Part shown: piece after piece, positions 1-7,422 of the stretch
Numbering within the stretch: position 1 is the first letter of the stretch
Layout of the letters: every line of letters starts with the position of its first letter
Assembly: GCF_022919155.1 (NCBI RefSeq)
Contig: NZ_CP095045.1
Span: forward strand, 2,356,001 to 2,420,000
Source of the DNA: Leucobacter allii
GTDB taxonomy: Bacteria > Actinomycetota > Actinomycetes > Actinomycetales > Microbacteriaceae
Direction of reading: 5' to 3'
Length of the DNA: 64,000 nucleotides
The notes under the pieces: model-generated
The model's input: the letters and a program-made list of their open reading frames with translations, nothing else
Told to the model about the DNA's origin: nothing
The model's database searches: none
Position numbers and translations under genes: made by a program

Positions 1-802
1 TCGTCATGAGGATGGCGAGGAGCGCCTGCGGATCGCGGAGGGCGCGCAGCTCCGCCCGCAGACGCGATCCGGTCGATGCGGCATCCTCGTCGATCGCCGC
101 CGGGGCGTTCGGGGAACCGGGGCGCGTGCGGGGGGCGCCGGGGACGAACCGGGCGAGCGCGCACAGCGCCAGCACGCCGATCGCGGCGATGACGACGAAG
201 GTCGTGCGCCACCCGAGGAGGTCGCCGATCCGGGTCCCGAGCGGCACGCCGACGAGGTTGGCGAGCGTGAGTCCCGTGAACATGAGCGCCACCGCCGCCG
301 CGCGACGCGCGGGGCCGACGAGTTCGGCGGCGACGACCGCGCCGATCCCGAAGAAGGCGCCGTGGGTGAAGGAGGTCGCGACGCGTCCGGCGAGCAGCGC
401 CGCGAACCCGGGGGCGAGGGCGGCGAGGAGGTTGCCGACGACGAAGAGCGCCATGAGCAGCAGGAGCATGCGACGGCGGGGCACGCGGGTGCCCAGGATG
501 GTCAGCATCGGTGCACCGACGAGCACTCCCGCGGCGTAGGCCGACACGACCCAGGCGGCGGTCGGGATCGAGACGCCGTAGGTGCCGGCGATCTGCGGCA
601 GCAGCCCGATGGGCACGAACTCGGTCATGCCGATCCCGAAGGCGCCGAGGGCGAGCGCGAGCAGCGCGGCCCGCGCATGCCGGCGCGCCGGGACCGGGTG
701 CCGGGCCTCCCGGGGCTCCCCCGCTCCCCGGAGTTCCCCGACGTTGCGGGTCGCGCGGGCCCGAATGCCGAAATTAGTTGCATACGCCTGCTTTTGATTC
801 AC
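1..802 (-). CDS. MFS transporter, DHA1/AraJ-like (3' end outside window)
   Basis: The reverse-strand reading frame encodes a hydrophobic protein with the 12-TM drug/arabinose exporter pattern. TM1 holds GMTEFVPIGLLP, a loop has GTRVPRRRM (motif A-like), and further segments include THGAFFGIGAVVAAELV and NLVGVPLGTRIGDLLGWR. It probably exports a small molecule from the inner membrane. The stop codon lies beyond base 1, so only about the first 265 residues are visible. The start is uncertain. GTG at 802 is the best in-frame candidate, a TTG about 12 codons further upstream is also open, and neither has a clear ribosome-binding site. The gene diverges from a MarR regulator, and the spacer holds a direct repeat, so local control by that regulator is likely (inference). 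Confidence 0.8.
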   Translation of the reverse strand, partial: MNQKQAYATNFGIRARATRNVGELRGAGEPREARHPVPARRHARAALLALALGAFGIGMTEFVPIGLLPQIAGTYGVSIPTAAWVVSAYAAGVLVGAPMLTILGTRVPRRRMLLLLMALFVVGNLLAALAPGFAALLAGRVATSFTHGAFFGIGAVVAAELVGPARRAAAVALMFTGLTLANLVGVPLGTRIGDLLGWRTTFVVIAAIGVLALCALARFVPGAPRTRPGSPNAPAAIDEDAASTGSRLRAELRALRDPQALLAILMT

Positions 803-835
803 GCAAGAGATGTTACTTGCACACGCCTGCTCTTG
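778..835. promoter_or_regulatory. Direct-repeat operator between MFS gene and marR
   Basis: A 19-bp word, TTGCATACGCCTGCTTTTG at 778-796, recurs as TTGCACACGCCTGCTCTTG at 817-835 with 17 of 19 bases identical and a 39-bp period. Between them GCAAG at 803-807 pairs with CTTGC at 816-820, and the second copy ends in TGCAA. A TATACT box at 846-851 lies just downstream, towards marR. Two equal sites in a divergent spacer are what a MarR dimer operator would look like. Binding by the adjacent MarR is inferred. Confidence 0.6.
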
Positions 836-871
836 CAACCGCGCGTATACTGATGCGGAGAGGAGGCGCGC

Positions 872-1324
872 ATGACCGACGAGACCCGCGACGGACGCAC
901 GATCCGACTCGCGCAGCGCTGGTGCGCGCTCCAGTCGCTGCACGACCGCATCGACGCCCATGTGGAGCGGGAGCTGCAGCGGGAGCACGGGATCAGCGTC
1001 CGCGAGTTCTCCCTGCTCTCGGTGCTCGGCGAGCAGCACGACGGCGACGGCGGGCATCTGCAGATGAAGGAGCTCGCCGCGGCGGTCGTGCTCAGCCAGA
1101 GCGCCACGACGCGGCTCGTCGGACGGCTCGAGGATCGCGGCCTGCTCGCGCGCTACATCTGCCCGACGGACCGGCGCGGCATCTACACGGATGTGAGCGA
1201 CGCGGGACGCGCGGTGCTCGTCGCGGCCCGCCCGACGAACGATCGCGCGCTCGCCGAGGCGCTCGCCGACGTCGCCGAGGACTCCGAGCTCGCCCCGCTC
1301 GCCCGCGTCCTCCGCGGGGACTGA
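872..1324 (+). CDS. MarR family transcriptional regulator
   Basis: A 150-residue protein of normal MarR length. The central winged helix reads LQMKELAAAVVLSQSATTRLVGRLEDRGLLAR, here cited by its segments MKELAAAV and SATTRLVGRLEDRGL, followed by a wing with DRRGIYTDVSDAG. These are standard MarR recognition-helix and wing signatures. A strong AGAGGAGG ribosome-binding site at about 857-866 fixes the ATG at 872. It diverges from the MFS exporter, so the usual reading is ligand-relieved repression of exporter and self. The ligand cannot be seen from sequence. Confidence 0.9.
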   Translation: MTDETRDGRTIRLAQRWCALQSLHDRIDAHVERELQREHGISVREFSLLSVLGEQHDGDGGHLQMKELAAAVVLSQSATTRLVGRLEDRGLLARYICPTDRRGIYTDVSDAGRAVLVAARPTNDRALAEALADVAEDSELAPLARVLRGD

Positions 1325-1343
1325 CCCCGCGAGCGGCCGCCCG

Positions 1344-3143
1344 TCACAGCCCGCGCTGCAGACCCACCTGCGCGGACGCGTAGCCGTGCCGCGCGTAGAA
1401 CGCCCGTGCGCGATCGCGCGCCTCGTCCGTCACCAGCTGCGCGAGCGTCGCGCCGCGCGCCCTGCCGTGCTCGTGGGCCCACGCGAGCATGGCGCTCCCG
1501 AGGCCGCGGGAGCGCAGCTCCCCCGCGACCCTGAGCCCCTCGATCTGCAGGCGCGTCGCCCCGCCGCGCACGAGGCCGGGGATGATGGTCAGCTGCATGG
1601 TTCCCACGATCCGCCCGTCCGCTCCGCGCACGACGGCGAGGAAGTGCGCATGATCGCGGGAGAGCGCGGCGAAGGCGTCGTCGTACCGGCACGCGGTCGC
1701 GTCGTCCGGCTCGCGTCCGTCGGCGTCCTCGCCGAGCAGCGCCGCGATCGCCGGCACGTCGTCGCGGACCGCGCGCTCGATGCGGAATCCAGCGTCGCCG
1801 ATGCGGATGACCCCGCCCGCTGACGAATCCGCGTGCGCCCGCATCAGCCCCACGAGCCGGTCGAGCCAGGCGCCGACGTTCCGGCGCGCCTCGGGCGTGT
1901 CCGGGTAGCGGCAGCGCAGGTGGAGCCCCGACTCGTCGAGGATGAACCAGAGCATGACGCCGTCCGTGCGGATCGCGGCCCCCACATACTGCGCGCGGAG
2001 CCCGAGCGAGTCGACGCGGACCGGGAGCCTGCGCAGATCGAGCCAGGAGATGGCGAACATCCCCGGCGCCTCGGGCATGCCGCCCCAGGGCGCGAGGATC
2101 TCGGCGAGCGGCCAGGAGCCCAGCTCCACGGCCTCCCGCACGGCGGCGGCGCAGGATGCCGGATCGGGCTCCGAGGATTCGATCACGGAGTTCGTGATGA
2201 ACCACCCGACCGCGTCGTGCCAGCGCTCCTCGGTGCGGCTGTGCACGGGGAAGACGGCCCGGAGCGGCATCCCCGCGAGCTCGCGCGTCGCCGCGGTCAT
2301 GGCGGAGACCGCGAGCGACAGCGTCGAGACGCCCTCCGCCCGCGCCTGGGCGGAGAACGCCGCGCTCGCATCGACGTCGAGCACGTCGCGCAGCTCCACG
2401 CGCTCCGGCTGGGACTCCGTGCTCCCGAGCGGCAACGGGAATCGCGGCATCAGATCGTCGCAGGCGCCCAGGATCTCGCGCCAGCGCCGATGCACGCCGA
2501 TCGGCGCCGGAGGCCGGTCGCGCAGCGCGGCCGTGTGCTCGGCGAACGCCGGGGCGACAGGCAGACGCACGGGGCGTCCCGCCGCGAGCGCGTCGAGCGC
2601 CGCCAGGAAGTCCCGCGCGATGACGAGCATCGACCACATGTCGACGTGGGCGTGATCCGCGGCGATGACGACGGTGGGCCCGGTCGCCGTCTCGAGCACG
2701 CAGAGCCGATGGGAGGGCGCGGCGTACGGTCTGCACGCCGCATCGAGGACCGCGCGGAGCGTCTCGTTCACGGCCGCCCCCGGCGCGACCGCGTGCTCGA
2801 CCCACGCCCCGCCCGAGACGGTCGCCTCCCGCAGCCGCGGCACCCCGGGGGACGCGGCGCTCGAGGTGCCCGCATCCGTGGGGACGAAGACCGAGCGGAG
2901 CGTGCCGTGCCGCGCGATGACGGCGAGCCAGGCCTCCGCCAGCCGCTCGCGCGGCACCGGACCCGGGAGCTCGAGGGACAGCGCCATCCATGATCCCGCG
3001 CGGTCCCCCGCTCCGACGTGCCGGCGTTGGTCGAAGGATACCGGCAGAGCGGGGGCCGTCGCGGGCGCGGGGATCGCCCGCACCTCGTAGCCGAGGAGCC
3101 GGCCGAACGGGAGTCGCAGATGCGCGACGTGGGTGAGTCGCAT
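1344..3143 (-). CDS. Condensation-domain-like acyltransferase fused to a GNAT acetyltransferase
   Basis: The 599-residue product has two parts. Residues about 1-410 resemble the chloramphenicol-acetyltransferase/condensation fold. The segment ADHAHVDMWSMLV contains the HxxxD motif (H164, D168), and an FPVHSRTEERWHDAVGWF segment is typical of condensation or PapA-like domains. Residues about 440-599 are a GNAT domain, with TMQLTIIPGLVRGG followed by the acetyl-CoA loop RSRGLGSAML (about 544-553) and AFYARHGY. So one polypeptide carries two acyl-transfer folds and no carrier or adenylation domain. The substrate is unknown. ATG at 3143 is favoured because TAGGGT lies exactly 6 nt upstream, a leaderless arrangement. 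The gene is convergent with marR and 51 bp from the divergent hydrolase start. Confidence 0.75.
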   Translation of the reverse strand: MRLTHVAHLRLPFGRLLGYEVRAIPAPATAPALPVSFDQRRHVGAGDRAGSWMALSLELPGPVPRERLAEAWLAVIARHGTLRSVFVPTDAGTSSAASPGVPRLREATVSGGAWVEHAVAPGAAVNETLRAVLDAACRPYAAPSHRLCVLETATGPTVVIAADHAHVDMWSMLVIARDFLAALDALAAGRPVRLPVAPAFAEHTAALRDRPPAPIGVHRRWREILGACDDLMPRFPLPLGSTESQPERVELRDVLDVDASAAFSAQARAEGVSTLSLAVSAMTAATRELAGMPLRAVFPVHSRTEERWHDAVGWFITNSVIESSEPDPASCAAAVREAVELGSWPLAEILAPWGGMPEAPGMFAISWLDLRRLPVRVDSLGLRAQYVGAAIRTDGVMLWFILDESGLHLRCRYPDTPEARRNVGAWLDRLVGLMRAHADSSAGGVIRIGDAGFRIERAVRDDVPAIAALLGEDADGREPDDATACRYDDAFAALSRDHAHFLAVVRGADGRIVGTMQLTIIPGLVRGGATRLQIEGLRVAGELRSRGLGSAMLAWAHEHGRARGATLAQLVTDEARDRARAFYARHGYASAQVGLQRGL

Positions 3144-3194
3144 GCCGGTACCCTAACCGCAGGACGACCCGACCCGACAGCCGGAGGAGCCGCT

Positions 3195-4112
3195 GTGCCG
3201 CGAGAATTCACCGCCCCGAAACACGCCCGTATCACCGTGCCCGGAGCGGTGCTCGATACCGAGCTCAGCGACGAGGGCGGACGCCCGGTGGCGCAGCTCC
3301 ACGGCCTCACGTCCAGCCGGGCGCGCGATCGCGTGCTCTCCCTCGACCTCGGCCGCGGGCTGAGCGGCACCCGCCTCCTCCGCTACGACGCCCGGGGGCA
3401 CGGGCGCTCGAGCGGGCGAGCCGTGCCCGAGGACTACGCCTGGCCGCGCCTCGCCGACGATCTGCTCGCCCTGCTCGACGCGACGTTCCCCGGCGAGGCC
3501 GTGCACGGCGTGGGCCCCTCGATGGGGACCGGGACGCTGCTGCACGCCGCCGTCCGCGATCCGGGCCGGTTCAGCGGCCTCACCCTGCTCGTCCCGGCGA
3601 CCGCCTGGGCGAGCCGGGCGGCCCGCGCCGAGGGCTATCGGGCGAGCGCCCGGCTCGTCGAACGGCGCGGAGCGGGCGCGCTCCGCGCACTCGAGCGCGG
3701 AGCACCCCAGCCCCCCGCGACGGTGGGCTCGCCGCCCACGGCGCCCGACGTCGCGGAGGCGCTGCTGCCCGCGGTGCTGCGCGGCGCGGCGCTGAGCGAT
3801 CTCCCCGCACGGGAGGCGATCGCGGGGATCGGGATCCCCGTCACGATCCTCGCCTGGGTCGACGACCCGGCGCACCCCGTCTCCACCGCGGAGGCGCTGC
3901 ACGCGCTGCTGCCCGCGGCGCGCCTGCGCATCGCACGCACGCCCGAGGACGTGGCGGCGTGGCCGGCGGTTCTGCGGGAGGACGTGTCGGGCGCGGCGGG
4001 CACCGCACCCGCGGCCGGCGCCTCCCTCGCGCCCGGTGCGGCGCGGTCCCCTGACTACCCCGAATGCTCGCAGGAGAACGACCACATGACGCCGAAGCGG
4101 TCGAAGACCTGA
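3195..4112 (+). CDS. Alpha/beta hydrolase family protein, possible catalytic His missing
   Basis: A 305-residue alpha/beta hydrolase. It has the oxyanion segment AQLHGLTSSRARD, the strand LLRYDARGHGRSSG, the nucleophile elbow GPSMGTG with S109, and a likely acid in AWVDDPAHPV. The region where the catalytic histidine is expected reads RIARTPEDVAAWP, with no histidine, so activity is doubtful. GTG at 3195 is chosen because GGAGGAG lies 7-12 nt upstream. The last about 45 residues are Ala/Pro-rich, and the 3' end overlaps the convergent VOC gene by 58 bp, suggesting a read-on C-terminus. The substrate is unknown. Confidence 0.7.
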   Translation: MPREFTAPKHARITVPGAVLDTELSDEGGRPVAQLHGLTSSRARDRVLSLDLGRGLSGTRLLRYDARGHGRSSGRAVPEDYAWPRLADDLLALLDATFPGEAVHGVGPSMGTGTLLHAAVRDPGRFSGLTLLVPATAWASRAARAEGYRASARLVERRGAGALRALERGAPQPPATVGSPPTAPDVAEALLPAVLRGAALSDLPAREAIAGIGIPVTILAWVDDPAHPVSTAEALHALLPAARLRIARTPEDVAAWPAVLREDVSGAAGTAPAAGASLAPGAARSPDYPECSQENDHMTPKRSKT

Positions 4113-4477
4113 CCGTAGAGGTCGCCCCACGGAGCGACCTCGAGCGGCATCCCGACCGTGCCGCCGCCCGCGATGAGCGCGTCGTAGAGGCGCTTCGCCT
4201 CCGCATCGGTCTCGGTCGTGTACAGCAGGGAGTACGCGGTGTCGCGGATCGGGTACTCCCGGGTGTCCATGACGTCGCTCCCCGCGATCACGCCGACCGG
4301 CAGCGTGAGGGTCGCGTGCGCGACGGCCTCGGGGTCGGGCTCGAAGGGCATCCCCTCGAGCTGCATGTCGCCGTAGCGGAGGATCACGAGGTCGCCCCCG
4401 AAGACGGAGTGCCAGTACTCCATGGCCTCGGCGGTGTTGCCCGGGAGGGCGATGTAGGTGGCGAGCGATGACGGCAT
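4055..4477 (-). CDS. VOC family protein (PhnB-like)
   Basis: A 140-residue single-module vicinal-oxygen-chelate protein of the PhnB/YjdN type. It begins with YIALPGNTAEAMEYWHSVFG, continues with a beta-strand pair around GDMQLEGMPF, and ends with APWGDLYGQVFDRFGVMWSF, the hallmark of this subfamily. Such proteins are often annotated as glyoxalase-like or 3-demethylubiquinone methyltransferase-like, but function is usually unproven. An AGGAG-type ribosome-binding site precedes the ATG at 4477. The 3' end overlaps the convergent hydrolase. Confidence 0.85.
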   Translation of the reverse strand: MPSSLATYIALPGNTAEAMEYWHSVFGGDLVILRYGDMQLEGMPFEPDPEAVAHATLTLPVGVIAGSDVMDTREYPIRDTAYSLLYTTETDAEAKRLYDALIAGGGTVGMPLEVAPWGDLYGQVFDRFGVMWSFSCEHSG

Positions 4478-4636
4478 GTGCGGCTCCTGAGCGGTCGGCG
4501 ACGGTGCCCTCCCAGTATGCGCCGCGACGGACGCGCTGACCAGGGTCGTCGGCCGCCGCGCGCGCCGCGGCCGAGCTCGGACGCCGACGTCGCCCCGCGA
4601 TCCGCGTGCGCGCCGCAGCCGGCCCGCGCGCGGCGC

Positions 4637-5083
4637 TCAGCCGGCCCGTTCGACCGCGGCGATGACCGCGGCGAGCTCGTCCCGGAGCGCGAGCAGGCGT
4701 TCCACGGGGAGTCCGAGCCGCTCGATGACCGCGGGTGGGACGCCGAGCGCCCGTTCGCGGAGCGCACGGCCCTCGGCGGTCGGCTCCAGGCAGAAGGTGC
4801 GCTCGTCGCCCGCGGCCGGGGTGCGCTCGATCAGCCCGGACTGCTCGAGGCGCTTGACGATCGGCGAGAGCGTCGCCGGATCGAGCCGCAGCAGCTCGGC
4901 GAGTTCGCGGAAGCGGAGCGGAGCGTCGCCCCAGAGCGCGAGCATGACCAGGTACTGGGGATGGGTGAGGCCGAGCGGCTCGAGGATCGAGCGGTAGACG
5001 CCGATGACCCCCCGGCTCGCCACCGCGAGCGCGAAGCACACCTGCCGGTCGAGTTCGAGCGCGTCCTCCGGGAGCTCCTGCAT
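4637..5083 (-). CDS. OhrR-like MarR family redox regulator
   Basis: A 148-residue MarR protein that matches the OhrR subgroup. The N-terminal helix reads LDRQVCFALAVASRG with the conserved sensor cysteine at C16, then VYRSILEPLGLTHPQYLVML and a winged helix (RFRELAELLRLDPATLSPI, VKRLEQSGLIERT). In Bacillus OhrR two tyrosines hydrogen-bond the sensor cysteine. Here Y30 is kept, but the second position (TYPQYL in the family) is His41. No ohr/OsmC peroxidase gene is next to it, which is unusual. TAGGAT sits 6 nt before the ATG, so a leaderless message is likely. It diverges from a small cysteine-motif protein. Confidence 0.8.
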   Translation of the reverse strand: MQELPEDALELDRQVCFALAVASRGVIGVYRSILEPLGLTHPQYLVMLALWGDAPLRFRELAELLRLDPATLSPIVKRLEQSGLIERTPAAGDERTFCLEPTAEGRALRERALGVPPAVIERLGLPVERLLALRDELAAVIAAVERAG

Positions 5084-5130
5084 GGGGCGATCCTATCTCG
5101 TTCGTGCCCTCATGAACTGTGATAGATTTT

Positions 5131-5144
5131 GTTTGTGCGCAAAC
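5131..5144. promoter_or_regulatory. Palindromic operator overlapping the start of the small cysteine-motif gene
   Basis: GTTTG-TGCG-CAAAC is a perfect inverted repeat with 5-bp arms, embedded in a longer imperfect T-rich/A-rich palindrome (5129-5148). It covers the GTG start at 5135 of the downstream gene. A TAGATT -10-like box lies at 5123-5128, so a repressor bound here would block initiation. Its position between ohrR-like and the small gene suggests it is the OhrR-type site (inference). Confidence 0.55.
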
Positions 5145-5386
5145 GAAACCGTCGACTCTGGCACGAGACCCCCTGGGACGGCCAGCCCGGGTTCTGGGCC
5201 GCCTGGCGGCGCTTCTTCTACCAGTTCGAGGGCACCTCGCAGCTGGGGGATCCGAACGAGCCGCCCTACGAACCGCCGGCCGACCCCCGCTGCCCGGTCT
5301 GCGGAGCCCCGATGGACGAGCACCGCATCGATCGCGGCGGCCCGGGGAAGCCCACGCACCTGAGCTGCCCGCCGCGGGCGGCCTGA
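5135..5386 (+). CDS. Small hypothetical protein with CPVCG motif
   Basis: An 83-residue basic, aromatic-rich protein. The N-terminus RKRNRRLWHETPWDGQPGFW is followed by AAWRRFFYQFEGTSQLGDP, a proline-rich linker, and a C-terminal CPVCGAPMDEH...LSC segment. The Cys-x2-Cys, His and distal Cys could bind zinc, but only three cysteines are present. GTG at 5135 is preferred over TTG at 5129 because TAGATT ends 6 nt before it. The function is not recognised. Its promoter lies under the OhrR-like palindrome, so redox control is a hypothesis. Confidence 0.7.
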   Translation: MRKRNRRLWHETPWDGQPGFWAAWRRFFYQFEGTSQLGDPNEPPYEPPADPRCPVCGAPMDEHRIDRGGPGKPTHLSCPPRAA

Positions 5387-5529
5387 CGAGCTGCGGTGCG
5401 GGCCGGACCGGCACCGGTCCACCCGTGCGTCCCGCGGTCGCTTGCCCTGCGGCCCGCCGATCCCCGATGATGATCCTGGCACTCCGGAGAACCTCTCCGG
5501 CAGGGGCGGAGCACGACGGCAGGACCGAT

Positions 5530-6174
5530 ATGGACGACGAGACGCGCGGCGACTCCCGGGAACGCGCACCGGGCGCGCGCACCGCGCTCCCCGCCGACAC
5601 GGAGGAGATGGCGCGGATCCTCACCGCCGCGTTCCACGACGATCCCGTCTGGGGACCGGTGTTTCCGGAGGGACCGCGCCGGACCGCCGCCGCGCACGCC
5701 TATTGGCGCTTCGTCGTCTCCGAGGCCGTGCGCTTCCCCGAGTCCCTGGTGCTCGAGGGGCCGGGCGGCGCCCTCGAGGCCGTCTCCGTGTGGCTGCCGC
5801 CGGGGGCGGACGAACTGTCCGACGGTGCGCACGCGGCCTACGAGGCTCTGATCGCCGAACTGCTCGGCGCGGAGGCGGCCGCCGCACTCCTCGACGCGGG
5901 AGAGCGCTTCGCCGCGGCCCGTCCCGCGGCGCCGCACGCGTATCTGACGCTGCTCGGCACCGCTCCGGAGGCGCGCGGCCGGGGCGCCGGAATGCGCCTG
6001 CTCGCCGCCGGGCTCGACCGCGCCGATGCGCGCGGCGTGCCGAGCTACCTCGAATCCTCGAACCCGGCGAACGACGCGCGCTACGAGCGCGTCGGCTACC
6101 GGCCGCACGCGATCGTCACCCTCGCCGACGGCACGGCGGCGCAGTGCTACTGGCGCGATCCGCTCGCGCGCTGA
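5530..6174 (+). CDS. GNAT family N-acetyltransferase
   Basis: A 214-residue GNAT protein with an N-terminal MARILTAAFHDDPVWGPVFP segment. The acetyl-CoA binding core is YLTLLGTAPEARGRGAGMRL, followed by SYLESSNPANDARYERVGY, a motif common to GNATs related to puromycin N-acetyltransferase-like enzymes. The substrate is not predictable. ATG at 5530 follows a GCAGGA ribosome-binding site. An in-frame ATG at 5467 would add 21 less conserved residues. The 3' end overlaps the convergent hypothetical gene by 28 bp. Confidence 0.85.
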   Translation: MDDETRGDSRERAPGARTALPADTEEMARILTAAFHDDPVWGPVFPEGPRRTAAAHAYWRFVVSEAVRFPESLVLEGPGGALEAVSVWLPPGADELSDGAHAAYEALIAELLGAEAAAALLDAGERFAAARPAAPHAYLTLLGTAPEARGRGAGMRLLAAGLDRADARGVPSYLESSNPANDARYERVGYRPHAIVTLADGTAAQCYWRDPLAR

Positions 6175-7394
6175 CGCCAGTCCTCGAGCTCCGCGGGATC
6201 GGACGTCCACCGCGCGAGTCCGTCGAGCGCGGTGAACGCCCCGGCGACGTACGCGCGCACCATCTCCCGGTACCCCGGCAGTCCATCGACCAGCCCGTAC
6301 TCGACCCGGTACGCGGCCGGCGTGCCGGGCGTCTCCGCGGTGACGGTGCGCACCCGGGCGATCGCGTCGGCGGAGAGCATGAGCTGGATCCCATCGCCCG
6401 CCGCCTCGTCCTCGAGCACGAAGACGTCGTTGCCCGATCCGTACCGCTCCGCGACGAACGCCCAGAAGGCCTCGACGGCCCCGGGACCGTTTCCGGGCGC
6501 CCAGCGCTCCTCGTCGTCCCGGTCGTCGGAGAAGGTCAGCGCACGCGCCGGCTCGGCGCCGGCGGCTCGAGCCTCGACGTCGTACGGATCACGCCTGCCC
6601 CGGTCCGCCGCTTCGGCGCAGACGAGGAACCCCACGGTGCGCACCGCGTCCTCGACGAGCTCGGGACGGGCCGTGCGCAGCGCCGCCTCCGCCGCGCCCT
6701 GCATCCGCTTCCAGTCCCGGGCGGCGGTGCCGCGCGGGCCGCGACGAGGGTCGCGGGCGATCCGCATCCCGGCGACCGCCTGCTCCACGGTCGCGACGAC
6801 CCCGAGCACCTCGGGCAGCAGCTCGGGATCGACGGCGGAGGGATCCCGACGCGGAACCGTGGCGCCGTGCACGTACTGACCGGTGAAGCGCAGGAGCGCG
6901 GCGTCGAGCGGCGCGAGCACGACGCCGCGCTCGGCGCGCCGCCGATCCGCGTCGTCCTCTCGGGCACGGGCCCAGTCCGCCTCGATACCGGCGGTGCGCA
7001 CGGCCTCGACCATCCGCCCCTCGTCGAGCCGTGCCGTGTCGGCGCCGTGCGCCACCAGCACGGCGCGGCTCCACGGTGCGCGTGCGAGGCACGCGTCCGC
7101 TCCGGCGGCCCCGCTCAGCAGGATCGGGTCGAGCAGAGCCGTCGCCGCGGCCTCATCGATGGGACCGCCGATCCCCGCGGCCTCGCAGAGCGGCAGCAGG
7201 GCGCTCCGCAGCAGCAGATGCCGCCCGAAGCTCTCGCGGATGGCAGCGGCGTGCGCCTCGGCGATCGGCAGCTCGAAGGTCCGAGGATCGTGCAGCGCAT
7301 CGGCGCCGCCGATCATCTCCAGGCGGAGCGCGCCGTCCCGTCGGATCACCCGCGGGAACAGCAGGTTCGCGCGCGCGAAGACCACCTCGGTCAT
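6147..7394 (-). CDS. Hypothetical protein, 415 aa
   Basis: A soluble 415-residue protein that I do not recognise. It starts MTEVVFARANLLFPRVIRRDG, is rich in Ala and Arg, has no signal peptide or membrane segment, and contains a C-terminal stretch QLMLSADAIARVRTVTAETP and YRVEYGLVDGLPGYREMVRA. Two WAxx and many acidic/basic pairs suggest an alpha/beta globular fold, but no catalytic motif is evident. A GGGAGGG ribosome-binding site precedes the ATG. It is 28 bp upstream of nothing else on its strand except the hydrolase gene behind it (29 bp), so the two may share a transcript. Confidence 0.7.
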   Translation of the reverse strand: MTEVVFARANLLFPRVIRRDGALRLEMIGGADALHDPRTFELPIAEAHAAAIRESFGRHLLLRSALLPLCEAAGIGGPIDEAAATALLDPILLSGAAGADACLARAPWSRAVLVAHGADTARLDEGRMVEAVRTAGIEADWARAREDDADRRRAERGVVLAPLDAALLRFTGQYVHGATVPRRDPSAVDPELLPEVLGVVATVEQAVAGMRIARDPRRGPRGTAARDWKRMQGAAEAALRTARPELVEDAVRTVGFLVCAEAADRGRRDPYDVEARAAGAEPARALTFSDDRDDEERWAPGNGPGAVEAFWAFVAERYGSGNDVFVLEDEAAGDGIQLMLSADAIARVRTVTAETPGTPAAYRVEYGLVDGLPGYREMVRAYVAGAFTALDGLARWTSDPAELEDWRQRASGSRQ

Positions 7395-7422
7395 CGGCGC
7401 CCTCCCCCGCGCGCGGCGCCGC

